Assembly (NCBI GenBank): GCA_003216135.1
Contig: QCJI01000007.1
Span: forward strand, 1 to 47,771
Origin: Prochlorococcus sp. AG-409-A22
Lineage (GTDB): Bacteria > Cyanobacteriota > Cyanobacteriia > PCC-6307 > Cyanobiaceae
DNA: 47,771 nucleotides
Direction of reading: 5' to 3'
The notes below the pieces were generated by a model. It did not search any database. It worked only from the letters and a program-made list of their open reading frames with translations, and was not told the DNA's origin. Below, in pieces: positions 1 through 10,668 of this stretch (within the stretch, counting starts at the first letter, position 1; the number at the start of each line of letters is the position of its first letter). Made by a program: the position numbers and the translations under genes.

Positions 1-1
1 T

Positions 2-568
2 GAAAATGAACAGGGAAAACAGAGATTAAATGTCCTTGAACTACAAAGATTAATTAGAAGTTTACCAAAAGTGGTTATCGCCTTAGTTCCTGGTTTTGCA
101 ATAGGAGGAGGTCAGGTTCTTCATTTAATTTGTGATCTAAGTATCGCTTCTGAAAATGCAATATTTGGTCAAACAGGTCCAAGAGTTGGTAGCTTTGATG
201 CGGGATTTGGATCTGGTTATTTGGCTAGACTTGTTGGTCAAAGAAAAGCAAAGGAAATTTGGTTTTTATGTAGAAAATATAATTCGAAGGAAGCTCTAGA
301 GATGGGCTTGATAAATGCAATTACAAAGATTGAAGAATTAGAAGCTGAGGGTGTAATCTGGGCAAGAGAGATTTTACGAAATAGCCCAACTGCTATTCGT
401 ATTCTTAAAGCTTCATTCAATGCCGAGAATGATGGAATTGCTGGTATTCAAGAATTATCTGGATACACAACTCAATTATTTTATTCGACTAAAGAAGCCC
501 AAGAAGGGAGAGATGCCTTTCTTGAAAAACGTCCACCTGATTTTTCTGAATATAAGTGGACTCCCTAG
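2..568 (+). CDS. menB: 1,4-dihydroxy-2-naphthoyl-CoA synthase, 3' part
   Basis: This is the C-terminal 188 residues of a crotonase-fold enzyme; the 5' end lies outside the window. The frame is open from base 2, so the in-frame GTG/ATG codons near base 71 are internal, not the start. MenB closes the second ring of the naphthoquinone head group from o-succinylbenzoyl-CoA, on the path to phylloquinone, the photosystem I quinone. The crotonase oxyanion-hole motif is visible (VPGFAIGGG), followed by [16 protein letters not shown], which is typical of MenB rather than of enoyl-CoA hydratases. The C-terminus ([14 protein letters not shown]) is the usual MenB ending. It lies 35 bp upstream of glgA on the same strand. 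Confidence 0.93.
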   Translation, partial: ENEQGKQRLNVLELQRLIRSLPKVVIALVPGFAIGGGQVLHLICDLSIASENAIFGQTGPRVGSFDAGFGSGYLARLVGQRKAKEIWFLCRKYNSKEALEMGLINAITKIEELEAEGVIWAREILRNSPTAIRILKASFNAENDGIAGIQELSGYTTQLFYSTKEAQEGRDAFLEKRPPDFSEYKWTP

Positions 569-603
569 TGGATTTTTTCAAAAGAACTTTTTAATAACTA
601 TCA

Positions 604-2055
604 ATGAGAATTCTTCTTGCCGCTGCTGAATGTGCTCCAATGATCAAAGTTGGAGGTATGGGAGATGTGGTTGGTTCGTTACCTCCATCTTTGATAAAAC
701 TTGGTCACGATGTAAGGGTAATAATGCCAGGCTATGGGAAATTGTGGAGCCTTTTAAAGGTATCGAATGAACCAGTATTTAAAGCAAATACTATGGGTAA
801 TGATTTTGCTGTATATGAAGCAAAACATCCAATACATAATTATTTGATTTACTTAGTAGGTCATCCAGCATTTGATTCTGACCAAATATACGGAGGAGAG
901 AACGAAGATTGGCGCTTTACCTTTTTCGCTAGTGCAACCGCAGAATTTGCCTGGAATTGTTGGAAACCTCAAGTTCTCCATTGCCACGATTGGCACACCG
1001 GAATGATTCCAGTATGGATGCATCAGGATCCTGAAATTAGTACTGTTTTCACTATTCATAATTTAAAATATCAAGGCCCTTGGAGATGGAAGCTAGATAA
1101 AATGACTTGGTGTCCTTGGTATATGCATGGAGACCATACGATGGCTGCTGCAATGTTGTATGCAGATAGAGTAAATGCAGTTTCTCCAACTTATGCAGAT
1201 GAAATAAAAACCCATGAGTATGGGGAAAGTCTTGAAGGATTACTTAATTATATATCGGGTAAATTGAGGGGGATTCTTAATGGGATTGACTTAGATGAAT
1301 GGAACCCAGCAAAAGATTCTGTTTTGCCTGCAAAATTTAGTATTAAAAGTTTAGAAAACAGGTTGAAAAATAAGAAAATTCTTCAGAAAGAAATGGGCCT
1401 TGAAGTTAATAGTAAAAAATATCTTTTAGGTATGGTTAGTAGGTTAGTGGATCAGAAAGGTGTTGACTTACTTTTACAAGTTTCTCAAAGATTACTTGCA
1501 TATACAGATTCTCAAATAGCTGTTTTAGGAACAGGAGATAGATATTTAGAGTCTGGATTATGGCAATTAGCTTTAGATTACCCTGGAAGATTCTCAGTAT
1601 TTCTTACCTATGATGATTCTTTATCAAGGCTTATCTATGGCGGTTCTGATGCATTCTTAATGCCAAGTAGATTCGAACCTTGCGGTATTAGTCAATTGCT
1701 AGCAATGAGGTATGGTTCCATTCCAATAGTAAGGAGAGTTGGAGGTTTGGTTGATACTGTTTTGCCTCATGATCCGGAAAATAATAGTGGAACAGGTTTC
1801 TGCTTTGATCGTTTTGAACCTATTGATTTTTATACTGCTTTAGTTAGATCTTGGGAGGCCTTTAGACATAAAGATAGTTGGAAATTATTGCAAAGAAGAG
1901 CTATGAGCGAAGAATTTAGTTGGCAGAGATCAGCTCTCGAATACGAAATCATGTATAAAGATGTTTGTGGAATAAAAGAACCATCGCCAGATTTAGCTGA
2001 AGTTGAGAAGTTCTCTTACGGACAGTCGGCTGATCCATCTTTAAAGAAAGTATGA
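604..2055 (+). CDS. glgA: Glycogen synthase (GT5 family)
   Basis: The 483-residue product has normal length for a bacterial ADP-glucose-dependent glycogen synthase, which extends alpha-1,4-glucan chains in the cytosol. The N-terminal nucleotide-sugar site is at residues 15-19 (KVGGM, where most family members have KxGGL). HCHDWHTG and TIHNLKYQG follow in the first Rossmann domain. The C-terminal GT-B domain carries [12 protein letters not shown] and [10 protein letters not shown], the donor-binding motifs of GT5 enzymes. The ATG start is directly followed by the typical [12 protein letters not shown] beginning. In Prochlorococcus this is the day-time carbon store that is mobilised at night. 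It sits between menB and murF with no functional link to either. Confidence 0.95.
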   Translation: MRILLAAAECAPMIKVGGMGDVVGSLPPSLIKLGHDVRVIMPGYGKLWSLLKVSNEPVFKANTMGNDFAVYEAKHPIHNYLIYLVGHPAFDSDQIYGGENEDWRFTFFASATAEFAWNCWKPQVLHCHDWHTGMIPVWMHQDPEISTVFTIHNLKYQGPWRWKLDKMTWCPWYMHGDHTMAAAMLYADRVNAVSPTYADEIKTHEYGESLEGLLNYISGKLRGILNGIDLDEWNPAKDSVLPAKFSIKSLENRLKNKKILQKEMGLEVNSKKYLLGMVSRLVDQKGVDLLLQVSQRLLAYTDSQIAVLGTGDRYLESGLWQLALDYPGRFSVFLTYDDSLSRLIYGGSDAFLMPSRFEPCGISQLLAMRYGSIPIVRRVGGLVDTVLPHDPENNSGTGFCFDRFEPIDFYTALVRSWEAFRHKDSWKLLQRRAMSEEFSWQRSALEYEIMYKDVCGIKEPSPDLAEVEKFSYGQSADPSLKKV

Positions 2056-2066
2056 CTTAGTTTTTA

Positions 2067-3440
2067 ATGGACATTTCTTTATCAGAAGTAAATGATGTTT
2101 TGGGTGATATTAGAAATCTGGGCGAGGCTGAAAAAGATTTTTTAAAGTTTAAAAATGTAAGTATTGATAGTAGAACTTTATTAAAAACTGATCTTTTTAT
2201 AGCTATCAAAGGAAAAAATTTTGATGGGCATAGTTTTATTCCAGAGGTTTTAAAGAAAGGAGTTAAGTCAGTAGTAATTAAAGAAGGTATGCAGAAATTA
2301 CTGCCTAGTGATTTCCCTTGTTGGATTGTAAATGACACTTTAGAGGCATTTCAGAAATTAACATTGCTTAAAAGAAAAAAATTAAATATACCTTTGGTCG
2401 CAATAACTGGTTCAGTGGGTAAGACAACCACAAAAGAAATGATAGGTGAAGTTTTAAAGAAACTTGGAAGGATTAAACTTTCCCATGCAAATTTCAATAA
2501 TGAGATTGGCGTTGGTCTTACTATTCTTGCGACAGATATAGAAGATAAAGTTTTGGTCCTTGAAATGGGTATGAGAGGTCCTGGTCAGATCGAAAATTTA
2601 TCTAAATATAGTAAACCTGATATTGCTGTTATTACTAACATTGGGACAGCTCATATTGGATTGCTAGGCTCGAAAAAGAATATTACTTATGCAAAGTGTG
2701 AAATTACTAAGTTTTTAAATCCAAATGGAGTTTTAATAATCCCAGCCAATGATCCTTTTCTCGAGGAAACATTAAAAGAATATTGGAAAGGTAGAGTAAT
2801 AAAAGTAGAATTAATAAATATAGCAAAGCAACAGAAGAGTTTTAAGGAAGATAATAATTTGCGAGGATTTTATAATCCGTCGCAAAAAACAATTTTAATA
2901 GAAGAAAATATATTTGAAATTTCATTTGAGGGATTTCATAATGCTTCGAATTTCTTGTTTGCTTATGCAGTTGCAAAAGAGTTAGGGATTGATTTTGAAA
3001 AGTTTAATAAGTTTGATTTTGTTAGTTTAGAAGGAAGGAATAAAATTATTAAATCATTGAAAACGACAATATATGATGAATCATATAATGCCTCCCCAGA
3101 ATCGGTAAAAGCATGTATTGAAAACCTACTAGAAAAACCAAGTAATCATTTTTTAATATTTGGAAGTATGCAAGAATTGGGAAAAGAATCTGTTCAATAT
3201 CATAAAGAAATATTTAACTTAATAAACAATTCAGTAATAGAAAAATGTCTATTTATCTGCGATAAAAAAAATGACATGTTTTATTCTTATTATTTAAAAG
3301 GTAAAGAAAAGTTTCTAGTTTTAAATGATATTCAAGATGTCCCTAAAGAGATAAACAAATTAACAAAAAAAGGTGATTCTATCCTTATAAAAGGTAGCAG
3401 ATGTTGGCAACTTGAGAAAATAATTAAATTAATTCATTAA
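2067..3440 (+). CDS. murF: UDP-N-acetylmuramoyl-tripeptide--D-alanyl-D-alanine ligase
   Basis: The 457-residue cytosolic Mur ligase adds D-Ala-D-Ala to the UDP-MurNAc-tripeptide, the last soluble step before the lipid-linked stages of peptidoglycan synthesis. The ATP-binding loop TGSVGKTTTK is at residues 114-123, and the Mur central-domain signature NFNNEIGVGLT follows. The C-terminal domain has the SLEGRNK and YDESYNASPES motifs of MurF. The gene starts 11 bp after the glgA stop. It ends one base from the stop of the convergent glmU gene, so there is no room for an independent terminator between them. Confidence 0.93.
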   Translation: MDISLSEVNDVLGDIRNLGEAEKDFLKFKNVSIDSRTLLKTDLFIAIKGKNFDGHSFIPEVLKKGVKSVVIKEGMQKLLPSDFPCWIVNDTLEAFQKLTLLKRKKLNIPLVAITGSVGKTTTKEMIGEVLKKLGRIKLSHANFNNEIGVGLTILATDIEDKVLVLEMGMRGPGQIENLSKYSKPDIAVITNIGTAHIGLLGSKKNITYAKCEITKFLNPNGVLIIPANDPFLEETLKEYWKGRVIKVELINIAKQQKSFKEDNNLRGFYNPSQKTILIEENIFEISFEGFHNASNFLFAYAVAKELGIDFEKFNKFDFVSLEGRNKIIKSLKTTIYDESYNASPESVKACIENLLEKPSNHFLIFGSMQELGKESVQYHKEIFNLINNSVIEKCLFICDKKNDMFYSYYLKGKEKFLVLNDIQDVPKEINKLTKKGDSILIKGSRCWQLEKIIKLIH

Positions 3441-3441
3441 A

Positions 3442-4791
3442 TCAACTTTTCTTCCTTTCCCAATTTTCTATATTTATTTGCTTAGTTCTTGAGATTGCTA
3501 ATGAATTATCTTTGGAGTCTTTTGTGATTACTGAACCAGCGCCTGTTGTTACTGATTCTCCGATATTAATAGGCGCCACAAAAACTGTATTTGCTCCAAT
3601 AAGGGAATTTTTACCAATTTTTGTTTGATGCTTTTTCTTACCATCAAAATTGGCAGTAATAGTTCCTGCTCCAATATTGGTAAAACTTCCAATAATAGAA
3701 TCTCCAATATAACTTAGATGGTTTACTTTAGATTTTTCTTCTAGTTGACTATTTTTTATTTCAACAAAATTACCGATTTTGCTATATGAAGATATTTTGG
3801 AGTTAGGTCTTATATGACTATAGGGGCCAACTTTTATATTATCCATTATATGAGAATCATAAACAGTAGAGTTTGAGATTTCACAATGTACTCCCACATT
3901 AGAATTTTCAATAAAAGTATTTGGACCAATAACACAATTATTAAATATTTTGGTGGTTCCTCTAATATGTGTATTAGCCTCTATTATTACATCTTTCCCG
4001 ATCTCGGCTTCTTCACTAATTGAACAACTTGCTTTATTTATAAAAGTTACACCATTAAGCATATGCATTTCTTTTATTGAATTCTGAATAATTTCTTCGC
4101 ATTTTGATAGTTGAATTCTGTTATTAATTCCTTGAAGCTCTCCATTATCTTCTATCTCCAGACTTAAGGAATTCTTTAACAAAGATACTGTATCTGTTAA
4201 GTAAATTTCTTTCTGATTATTATTGCTTTGCAAGGTAAGTATTATTTTTGATAAATTTTCCCAGTTAAAACAGTAAACACCTGCATTTATTAATAGATTT
4301 AGTCGTTCTTGATCATTGCAATCTTTCTCTTCAACAATTCTCTCTATAAAACCCCCATCTAAAAAAACTCTGCCATAACCATGAGGATTTTTTTTCTTTG
4401 TTGTTATTAAAGATACATCAGCATCTTTTGAATCATGTAAATTTAAAAGCTTCTTTAGAGTCTTAGGCTTGATGAGTGGAACATCTCCATTCAGTACCAA
4501 AAGTTTCCCTTTATTTTTTTTAACTTCTCTACAAAGTACCTGGATAGCATGACCAGTTCCTGATTGAGGGTCTTGAATAACAAAATTGATTTTTTTATTG
4601 TTTGGTATTGAGTCTTGTACTTCTTTTGATTTGTGTCCGATAATTACAAATATTTGATCAGGATTTAATTCAACACATGAATCAATTACTCTCTGCAAAA
4701 GACTTTTGCCAGAAACTTTATGTAACACCTTAGGCAATGAGCTTTCCATCCTAGTGCCCTTACCTGCAGCCAATATTGCAACACTTAACAT
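3442..4791 (-). CDS. glmU: Bifunctional UDP-GlcNAc pyrophosphorylase / glucosamine-1-phosphate acetyltransferase
   Basis: The 449-residue product has the two GlmU halves in order. The N-terminal uridylyltransferase has [18 protein letters not shown] at residues 7-24 and later PQSGTGHA and NGDVPL. The C-terminal half is a left-handed beta-helix of hexapeptide repeats (for example [13 protein letters not shown] and [11 protein letters not shown]), ending in the acetyltransferase region [20 protein letters not shown]. It makes UDP-GlcNAc for peptidoglycan and lipopolysaccharide. It starts with ATG. The upstream neighbour on the same strand is the MnmC-like methyltransferase, 47 bp away. Confidence 0.95.
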   Translation of the reverse strand: MLSVAILAAGKGTRMESSLPKVLHKVSGKSLLQRVIDSCVELNPDQIFVIIGHKSKEVQDSIPNNKKINFVIQDPQSGTGHAIQVLCREVKKNKGKLLVLNGDVPLIKPKTLKKLLNLHDSKDADVSLITTKKKNPHGYGRVFLDGGFIERIVEEKDCNDQERLNLLINAGVYCFNWENLSKIILTLQSNNNQKEIYLTDTVSLLKNSLSLEIEDNGELQGINNRIQLSKCEEIIQNSIKEMHMLNGVTFINKASCSISEEAEIGKDVIIEANTHIRGTTKIFNNCVIGPNTFIENSNVGVHCEISNSTVYDSHIMDNIKVGPYSHIRPNSKISSYSKIGNFVEIKNSQLEEKSKVNHLSYIGDSIIGSFTNIGAGTITANFDGKKKHQTKIGKNSLIGANTVFVAPINIGESVTTGAGSVITKDSKDNSLAISRTKQINIENWERKKS

Positions 4792-4838
4792 AATTTTTGA
4801 AATATATATCTAAATTTAACTCTTGAAGGTCGAATTCG

Positions 4839-5720
4839 TCATTTCCACTTTTCTCGCCATTTTTTTGTAGAACTCATATTTGATAAAAATTGTTCTTTCA
4901 ATCTTTCTTTAATGATATCTTCTGCTTTTGAATTTAAATCAGGGTCTCTATAAGGAATACTTGCTTTGGTTAGCAGATGTTCTTCTTCCATAAGAGATAA
5001 CTTATCAAAGTATAAGTTATTTTGAAATTTGTTTTTAGAGAAGTTTGCTATTGCAACAGTACCTTGACTCCACTTATTTTGTGAATTGAAATTTGACTTA
5101 ATACTAAAAAGTTCTAAGCCAAGATTTCTTAATGTCATTCTAACTGCAGCTGAGGAGGAGTAAGTTATTAAATAGCCTTTAGGATTAAGTGTTTTTGTAA
5201 CCTTAGATAAGAATTCAACAGTCCAAACTTGAGGACACTTTTGTGGTGAGAAACCGTCTAAATAAATTAAATCGAATTTGATTTCAGGAGGAATATTATT
5301 GATTTGCTCTCTTGCTTCTCCCCAAAGAATTTTACATTTGAAAAATTGATCTTCAAATTGATTCTTTTGATATAAAAAATCGAAAATCTTGGAAACTTTT
5401 GGATGCCATAATTCTAGAAAAGAATTGTTATTTAAGGAATATTCAAGAGGCTTTTTATCAATTTCTAGAGCATACCAATTTAATAAAGAATTTTGTTTAA
5501 TTAAATCACTAAATAATGAAGCAGAATTATATCCAAGCCCAAAACAAATATCTAATACGTTAATAGATTTATTCTTGAATCTATTCAAACCTGAAGGGTT
5601 CGTAAATTTAATTTTTGTTTCCTCAAGAGCCCCTTTAAGACTATGGAAGTTCTCTTGAAAAAGTATACTTCTCAATGAATAACTGCCATCTTGTGTTAAA
5701 ACTTGAATTAATTCTGACAA
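4839..5720 (-). CDS. MnmC-type SAM-dependent methyltransferase (DUF752 family)
   Basis: The 293-residue protein matches the methyltransferase half of MnmC. That enzyme methylates aminomethyl-uridine at the tRNA wobble position; the FAD-dependent oxidase half present in E. coli MnmC is missing here. The SAM-binding segment is DICFGLGYNSA, the acidic strand is NWYALEIDKKPLE, and the family motif YLDGFSPQKCPQVWT is well preserved. The C-terminal KASIPYRDPDLN is also seen in cyanobacterial relatives. Minus-strand order is aroA, this gene, then glmU, with a 16-bp gap from aroA, so the three may be co-transcribed. Without the oxidase domain the true substrate is uncertain. Confidence 0.75.
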   Translation of the reverse strand: MSELIQVLTQDGSYSLRSILFQENFHSLKGALEETKIKFTNPSGLNRFKNKSINVLDICFGLGYNSASLFSDLIKQNSLLNWYALEIDKKPLEYSLNNNSFLELWHPKVSKIFDFLYQKNQFEDQFFKCKILWGEAREQINNIPPEIKFDLIYLDGFSPQKCPQVWTVEFLSKVTKTLNPKGYLITYSSSAAVRMTLRNLGLELFSIKSNFNSQNKWSQGTVAIANFSKNKFQNNLYFDKLSLMEEEHLLTKASIPYRDPDLNSKAEDIIKERLKEQFLSNMSSTKKWREKWK

Positions 5721-5736
5721 GAAATTTGTTTTTAAT

Positions 5737-7053
5737 TTAATTCGTTAGCTTAGCAAGGTCATCCCAAAAAGTTGGGTAAGAGACTTTAGAGGCATCTGCT
5801 CTAGAGATTTTTGAGGAACCTTTTGCAAGAAGTGAAGCTATTGCAAGACTCATTGCTACACGATGATCAGTCTCACTATCTACGTCAGCAGCATTAAATT
5901 TGGATTCTCCAGTAATAATTAATCCATCCTCCTTTTCTAAAATTTTTGCCCCAAACTTTCGTAATTGTCTTGCCATTACTTTTAATCTGTCAGTTTCTTT
6001 AACTCTTAATTCCTTTGCATCTTTAATCTCTGAGACTCCCTTACAAAAACAGGCCGCTACTGTAAGAATAGGGATTTCATCTATAAGCGTTGGGAGAATA
6101 TCTCCTTCTATGGTAAATGCTCTTAAATTATTTGCAGTTTTTACATTAATAGATCCAATTGGCTCTCCAGCAATGATTGATTTTTCTACTATCTCATAGT
6201 TGCATCCCATTGCATCCATAACATTTAATATTCCTGTTCTAGTTGGATTTAAACCGATATTTTTAATTAAAACCTCTGAATTCGGAACTATTGATGCAGC
6301 AATCATCCAGAAAGCTGCAGAGCTGATATCCCCAGGAATTAATATTTTTTGTCCAATTAATGGTTTCCCTGGCGTAATAACTATATTTCTTCCTAATTCG
6401 CCTCTTATTTCAATATCAGCTCCAAATGCTTTTAACATTCTTTCAGTATGATCTCTTGAAGATGCTGGCTCGATAACAGAAGTAGAACCAGATGCTTTAA
6501 GACCAGCTAATAATAGTGCAGATTTTACTTGGGCACTAGCTACTGGGGTCCCAATTACACAACCTTTAAGTTTATTTCCTTCAATTGAAATTGGAGCTTT
6601 GCTACCGTTTTCTCTCCCAGAGATTCTGCCACCCATCAAAGATAATGGTTTACTAACTCTCCCCATTGGTCTGTCATTGAGAGAATCATCTCCAATTAAG
6701 ATGAAATTCTTACCTTCTTGCCCTGCCAATAACCCCATTAATAATCTCATTGTAGTCCCCGAATTTCCGCAATTGAGAATTTCTTTGGGTTCTTTAAAAC
6801 TATCGAGACCTGAGCCTGATATCTTAAAAGGTTGGTCTTCTTTTATATGTGGAATATTTATACCTAATTTTCTAAGACAATCAGCAGTTGAAAGTGGATC
6901 TTCAGAATGTAAAAAACCCTCAATAAGAGTTTCACCTTCTGCAATACTCGCAATTATCAAGGCTCTGTGTGAGATAGACTTGTCCCCAGGTACTTTTATT
7001 TTTCCTTTTAAATTCCCCCCACCTGTTACTGTGCGGATATTATTCATATTCAA
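5737..7053 (-). CDS. aroA: 3-phosphoshikimate 1-carboxyvinyltransferase (EPSP synthase)
   Basis: The 438-residue enzyme joins PEP to shikimate-3-phosphate on the way to chorismate and the aromatic amino acids. The phosphate-binding [12 protein letters not shown] is at residues 21-32. The PEP-site motif [11 protein letters not shown] is at residues 95-105, with Gly99 where glyphosate-tolerant enzymes of the CP4 type carry Ala; inhibitor sensitivity is therefore inferred but not shown. The second-domain signature [11 protein letters not shown] and the C-terminal [11 protein letters not shown] are present. Two in-frame ATG codons open the gene (residues 1 and 3), and no clear Shine-Dalgarno separates them. 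Divergent comB begins about 120 bp away. Confidence 0.95.
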   Translation of the reverse strand: MNMNNIRTVTGGGNLKGKIKVPGDKSISHRALIIASIAEGETLIEGFLHSEDPLSTADCLRKLGINIPHIKEDQPFKISGSGLDSFKEPKEILNCGNSGTTMRLLMGLLAGQEGKNFILIGDDSLNDRPMGRVSKPLSLMGGRISGRENGSKAPISIEGNKLKGCVIGTPVASAQVKSALLLAGLKASGSTSVIEPASSRDHTERMLKAFGADIEIRGELGRNIVITPGKPLIGQKILIPGDISSAAFWMIAASIVPNSEVLIKNIGLNPTRTGILNVMDAMGCNYEIVEKSIIAGEPIGSINVKTANNLRAFTIEGDILPTLIDEIPILTVAACFCKGVSEIKDAKELRVKETDRLKVMARQLRKFGAKILEKEDGLIITGESKFNAADVDSETDHRVAMSLAIASLLAKGSSKISRADASKVSYPTFWDDLAKLTN

Positions 7054-7172
7054 ATTAAAAATGATTAAGTTTTTATAAATAATTAATAAATATATTTTAT
7101 CAATAAGTTTGGTTTTAAAAAAAAATATTCAAAGTAAGTAACTGTTTTATATAATACTTTTTAGAGCAAAAT

Positions 7173-7904
7173 TTGATTATTAATCTTACTTATTACCACG
7201 TTGCAAATGATGTTCCAGAAATAAATCCTGATGTTGCTGTAGTAATTGATGTTTTAAGGGCTACTACAACAATTTCTTGGGCTTTAAAAAATGGAGCTGA
7301 TTCAATACAAGTTTTTGCAGATTTAGACTTGTTAAAATCATCTGCTATGAAATGGCCAGCTGATAAGAGACTACTGCTTGGGGAAAGAGGTGGAAAAAAA
7401 ATAGATAGCTTTGACTTAGGGAATTCTCCTTTATCAGTAACAAAAGAAACTGTTCTTGGTAAAAGGCTTTTTATGAGTACTACAAATGGGACTAGAGCAT
7501 TGAAAAAAGTTCAAAATGCAAAATATTTATTTGCCATGGGACTTCCAAATAGAAAGGCAGTTGCTGAAAAAATAATTTCATTAAATTTCGAAAATCTTTT
7601 AATACTTGGCAGTGGCTGGGAGGGATCATATTCTCTGGAGGATTCTCTAGCCGCAGGTGCATTAGCTTCATACTTGAAAACAAACTTTAATTCTGAAGTA
7701 AATATTGCAAACGATGAATTACAGGCAGCCTTAGCACTTTGGTCCTTTTGGGAAAATGATATTTTAAAATGCTTAAAGACAGCAACACATGGCAAAAGAT
7801 TGACAAGTCTTGGTGATTATGAGGATGATTTAAAATGTTGCTCTGAACTTGATTGTTTAGATATTGTTCCTACTCAAGTTGAAAGAGGTGTGATTCGTGC
7901 CTAA
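7173..7904 (+). CDS. comB: 2-phosphosulfolactate phosphatase family protein (ComB)
   Basis: The 243-residue protein begins with TTG. It has the ComB signatures VVIDVLRATTTISWAL near residue 22 and MSTTNGTRAL near residue 100, plus GSGWEGSYSLEDSLAAG. In methanogens ComB dephosphorylates 2-phosphosulfolactate during coenzyme M synthesis. Cyanobacteria conserve the gene but make no coenzyme M, so the role here may be in sulfolactate metabolism or something unrelated. It is followed closely by the nitrilase gene on the same strand. Confidence 0.85.
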   Translation: MIINLTYYHVANDVPEINPDVAVVIDVLRATTTISWALKNGADSIQVFADLDLLKSSAMKWPADKRLLLGERGGKKIDSFDLGNSPLSVTKETVLGKRLFMSTTNGTRALKKVQNAKYLFAMGLPNRKAVAEKIISLNFENLLILGSGWEGSYSLEDSLAAGALASYLKTNFNSEVNIANDELQAALALWSFWENDILKCLKTATHGKRLTSLGDYEDDLKCCSELDCLDIVPTQVERGVIRA

Positions 7905-7937
7905 TAATTTACGAATTTGTTTTCTCGGAGTAAAATC

Positions 7938-8765
7938 TTGACTGATTTTTTAGTAGCTGCACTGCAAATTACAAGTACTTCTAATCTAGAAGCAAATTTT
8001 GCTGAAGCTGAAGAACAAATTGAATTAGCTTCAAGAAGAGGCGCAGAGTTAATTGGGTTACCTGAGAACTTTGCTTTTTTAGGAGAAGATAATGAAAAGC
8101 TTAAATTAGCTTCTGAATTGTCAATAAAGTGTACTAATTTTCTCAAAACTATGTCTCAGCGATATCAAGTGTTCCTTTTGGGAGGAGGATATCCAGTCCC
8201 GGCAGGTGATGATAGACATACCTTAAATCGATCAGCACTTTTTGGTAAGGATGGACAGGTTTTGGCAAAATATGACAAAATTCACCTCTTTGATGTTGAT
8301 TTGCCAGATGGAAACTTATATAAGGAATCATCGACGATCTTATCCGGAACTGAATATCCTCCAGTTGTTGATGTGCCAGGATTATGCAAAATAGGGTTAT
8401 CTATTTGTTACGATGTAAGATTTCCTGAACTTTATAGATACTTGTCCTCAAATGGTGCTGAACTAATTATGATTCCAGCTGCCTTCACCGCTTTTACAGG
8501 AAAGGATCACTGGCAAATCTTACTACAAGCAAGGGCAATTGAAAATACAGCATATGTAGTAGCTCCTGCTCAAACAGGTATTCATTATGGCAGAAGACAA
8601 AGTCATGGACATGCGATGGTTATAGATCCATGGGGTACTGTTTTATCTGATGCAGGTAAAACACAGGGTGCTGCAATAGCTCCAGCTGATAAAGAAAGAG
8701 TGAAAAAGATTAGAGAACAGATGCCAAGCTTAAAGCATAGAAAAAATAAATTGTTTGCAAATTAA
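7938..8765 (+). CDS. Carbon-nitrogen hydrolase (Nit1/Nit2-like)
   Basis: The preferred start is the TTG at 7938, not the in-frame TTG at 7917, because a GGAG sequence ends 7 bases before 7938. This gives a 275-residue protein beginning MTDFLVAALQ. The nitrilase catalytic triad is visible as Glu43 (LPENF), Lys114 (KYDKIHLF) and Cys157 (SICYDVRFPE). Related enzymes hydrolyse deaminated glutathione or omega-amides. The product is cytosolic. The stop overlaps the next ATG by one base (TAATG), which suggests translational coupling with the amidase gene. Confidence 0.88.
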   Translation: MTDFLVAALQITSTSNLEANFAEAEEQIELASRRGAELIGLPENFAFLGEDNEKLKLASELSIKCTNFLKTMSQRYQVFLLGGGYPVPAGDDRHTLNRSALFGKDGQVLAKYDKIHLFDVDLPDGNLYKESSTILSGTEYPPVVDVPGLCKIGLSICYDVRFPELYRYLSSNGAELIMIPAAFTAFTGKDHWQILLQARAIENTAYVVAPAQTGIHYGRRQSHGHAMVIDPWGTVLSDAGKTQGAAIAPADKERVKKIREQMPSLKHRKNKLFAN

Positions 8766-9850
8766 TGTCGAAGTTTTTTAAGAATAAACTTTTCCGTTAC
8801 TTATCTGTTCTTTTATTTTTTAATACTGCTATTTCTCCTGTTAATTCATCTAGTGCTTTGGCGGCATGGGCTTTAAATTCTAATGGATTTTTAGAATTAA
8901 GAACCAAATCAAATACTAATTTAGAAGCATACTTTCAGAAAGCCAGCAATACCTATGGCGATAGATTCTGGATAGATTTCCCTGGTGAACTAAAAACTCC
9001 TAGAACAATTAAAGGTAACGGCCCAATAAAAGAAATTAGATTAGGTAAACCCATTTCAGGAAAAACAAGATTAGTTATTGAATTTACTGATGACAATAAT
9101 ATTAAACCTTTGACATGGCGCCTTATCGGCTTAGATCAAAATAGATGGAAAATTAAATTATTTTCTCCTCCAAATTCATTTAAGACTATTGGTGAAGGTA
9201 TCGTTAATAAAAAAAACATTGAAATTAAAACAAATCAAAAACCACATTATGCAAACAAAATAAATTCTGATTATTTACGATTACCTGATATTAAGAAAAA
9301 AAATTCTTTAGTTATTATCGATCCAGGGCATGGTGGACCTGATCCAGGAGCAATAGGTATTAGGGGCATAAGAGAAACAGATGTGGTCCTAGATGTTTCT
9401 AAAATAGTAAAACAGTTATTATCTGAGAAAGGTGTAAGAGTAAGATTAACTAGAAAAAGTGAAATAGATTTAGATTTGCCGCCAAGAGTTTCATTTGCTA
9501 ATAGAACGGGTGCTGATATTTTTGTAAGTATTCATGCAAATGCTTCACAAGGTAAAAAAAGAAATATTAATGGTCTAGAAACTTTTTACTATAAAGGATG
9601 GAGAGGTAGACTCCTTGCTAAAAGAATTCAAAAACATATTTTAAGAGTTTCCCCAGGTAGCCCTGATAGAGGCGTTAAACAAGGAAGATTTTACGTGATT
9701 AAAAATACTAGAATGCCTGCAGTATTAGTAGAGATTGGTTTTCTAACAGGGAGATTAGATGCAAGAAGACTAGAGCAATCTATTCATCGCAAAAGAATAG
9801 CTTTTGCAATTGCAAAAGGAATACTTGAATATCTTTCTAAAGTAGGGTGA
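8765..9850 (+). CDS. N-acetylmuramoyl-L-alanine amidase (AMIN plus Amidase_3)
   Basis: The 361-residue exported zinc amidase cleaves the MurNAc-L-Ala bond of peptidoglycan, usually during cell separation. The N-terminus is a signal peptide with a hydrophobic core (LSVLLFFNTAIS) and a likely cleavage site after Ala33 (SALA-AW). Residues 35-155 look like an AMIN targeting domain. The catalytic Amidase_3 domain runs from about residue 180 to the end, with zinc ligands His189 (DPGHGG), Glu204 (RETD) and His257 (SIHANA) and the catalytic Glu323 (VEIGFLTG). It overlaps the nitrilase stop by one base and the murI start by four (GTGA). Confidence 0.9.
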   Translation: MSKFFKNKLFRYLSVLLFFNTAISPVNSSSALAAWALNSNGFLELRTKSNTNLEAYFQKASNTYGDRFWIDFPGELKTPRTIKGNGPIKEIRLGKPISGKTRLVIEFTDDNNIKPLTWRLIGLDQNRWKIKLFSPPNSFKTIGEGIVNKKNIEIKTNQKPHYANKINSDYLRLPDIKKKNSLVIIDPGHGGPDPGAIGIRGIRETDVVLDVSKIVKQLLSEKGVRVRLTRKSEIDLDLPPRVSFANRTGADIFVSIHANASQGKKRNINGLETFYYKGWRGRLLAKRIQKHILRVSPGSPDRGVKQGRFYVIKNTRMPAVLVEIGFLTGRLDARRLEQSIHRKRIAFAIAKGILEYLSKVG

Positions 9851-10641
9851 AACTAAAAGTAGGTATTTTTGATAGTGGTATAGGTGGCTTTACGATCCTT
9901 AATTCTTTACTAAAAACTCGTAAGGATGTCGAAGTTTTTTATTTGGCGGATACAAAAAGAACACCTTACGGAAATAAAAACTTTAATGAGATAAGATCAA
10001 TAGCAAAAGAGATATGTAATTGGTTTGAAGATAAGAATTTGGATGCCCTATTGATAGCTTGTAATACTACCAATGCATGTGCGCTTGATATTTTAGAAAC
10101 AAACTTAAAAATCCCTTGTTTTGATCTTATCAACTCTGTTTCAGATATCGTTAGTAAAGAAATTATTGGTGTATTAGCAACACCTACAACAGTAAGATCC
10201 TCTTACTATGAAAAGGCGATAAATCTTAAAAAAGAAAATTTTGTTATTTTTCAACAAGAATGTCCTGAATTTGTATCAGAAATTGAAAAAAGCAAACTAA
10301 ATATAAAGAGGATAAATTTACTTTCAGATTATTATTTAAGACCACTTTTGAAAAATAATATTCAAGAATTAATACTTGGATGCAGCCATTATCCTTTGAT
10401 TTATGACATCTTAAGAAATAAGGTAGACCCAAATATAAATATAATTGACCCATCGAATGCGTTAATAAAAAAATTTAATGAATTTTTCTTAATTCCAAGA
10501 AATTCTTGCTATGATTGTAACTATTACAATAATGTGAAATTTTTTGTTACTGCAAAAAATGAAGAATTTTCCCAAAAATTAAAATATTGGTTGGAAATTA
10601 ATAAAGAAATTAGGTTAGTTAACCTCCCAAGCAATGATTGA
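9847..10641 (+). CDS. murI: Glutamate racemase
   Basis: The 264-residue cofactor-independent racemase makes D-glutamate for peptidoglycan. The two catalytic cysteines are Cys72 (IACNTTNAC) and Cys179 (LGCSHYPL), and the N-terminal GIFDSGIGGFT carries the conserved Asp9-Ser10 pair. The GTG start overlaps the stop of the amidase gene in a GTGA junction, so the two cell-wall genes are probably translationally coupled. The polyprenyl synthase gene begins 27 bp downstream. Confidence 0.93.
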   Translation: MKLKVGIFDSGIGGFTILNSLLKTRKDVEVFYLADTKRTPYGNKNFNEIRSIAKEICNWFEDKNLDALLIACNTTNACALDILETNLKIPCFDLINSVSDIVSKEIIGVLATPTTVRSSYYEKAINLKKENFVIFQQECPEFVSEIEKSKLNIKRINLLSDYYLRPLLKNNIQELILGCSHYPLIYDILRNKVDPNINIIDPSNALIKKFNEFFLIPRNSCYDCNYYNNVKFFVTAKNEEFSQKLKYWLEINKEIRLVNLPSND

Positions 10642-10668
10642 TTCTTTAATATATGTAAGAGGCTAAAC

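Noticed and set aside
5900-7078. Three plus-strand ORFs opposite aroA
   Set aside because: Antisense shadows of a complete EPSP synthase with all motifs; composition is typical of reversed coding sequence.
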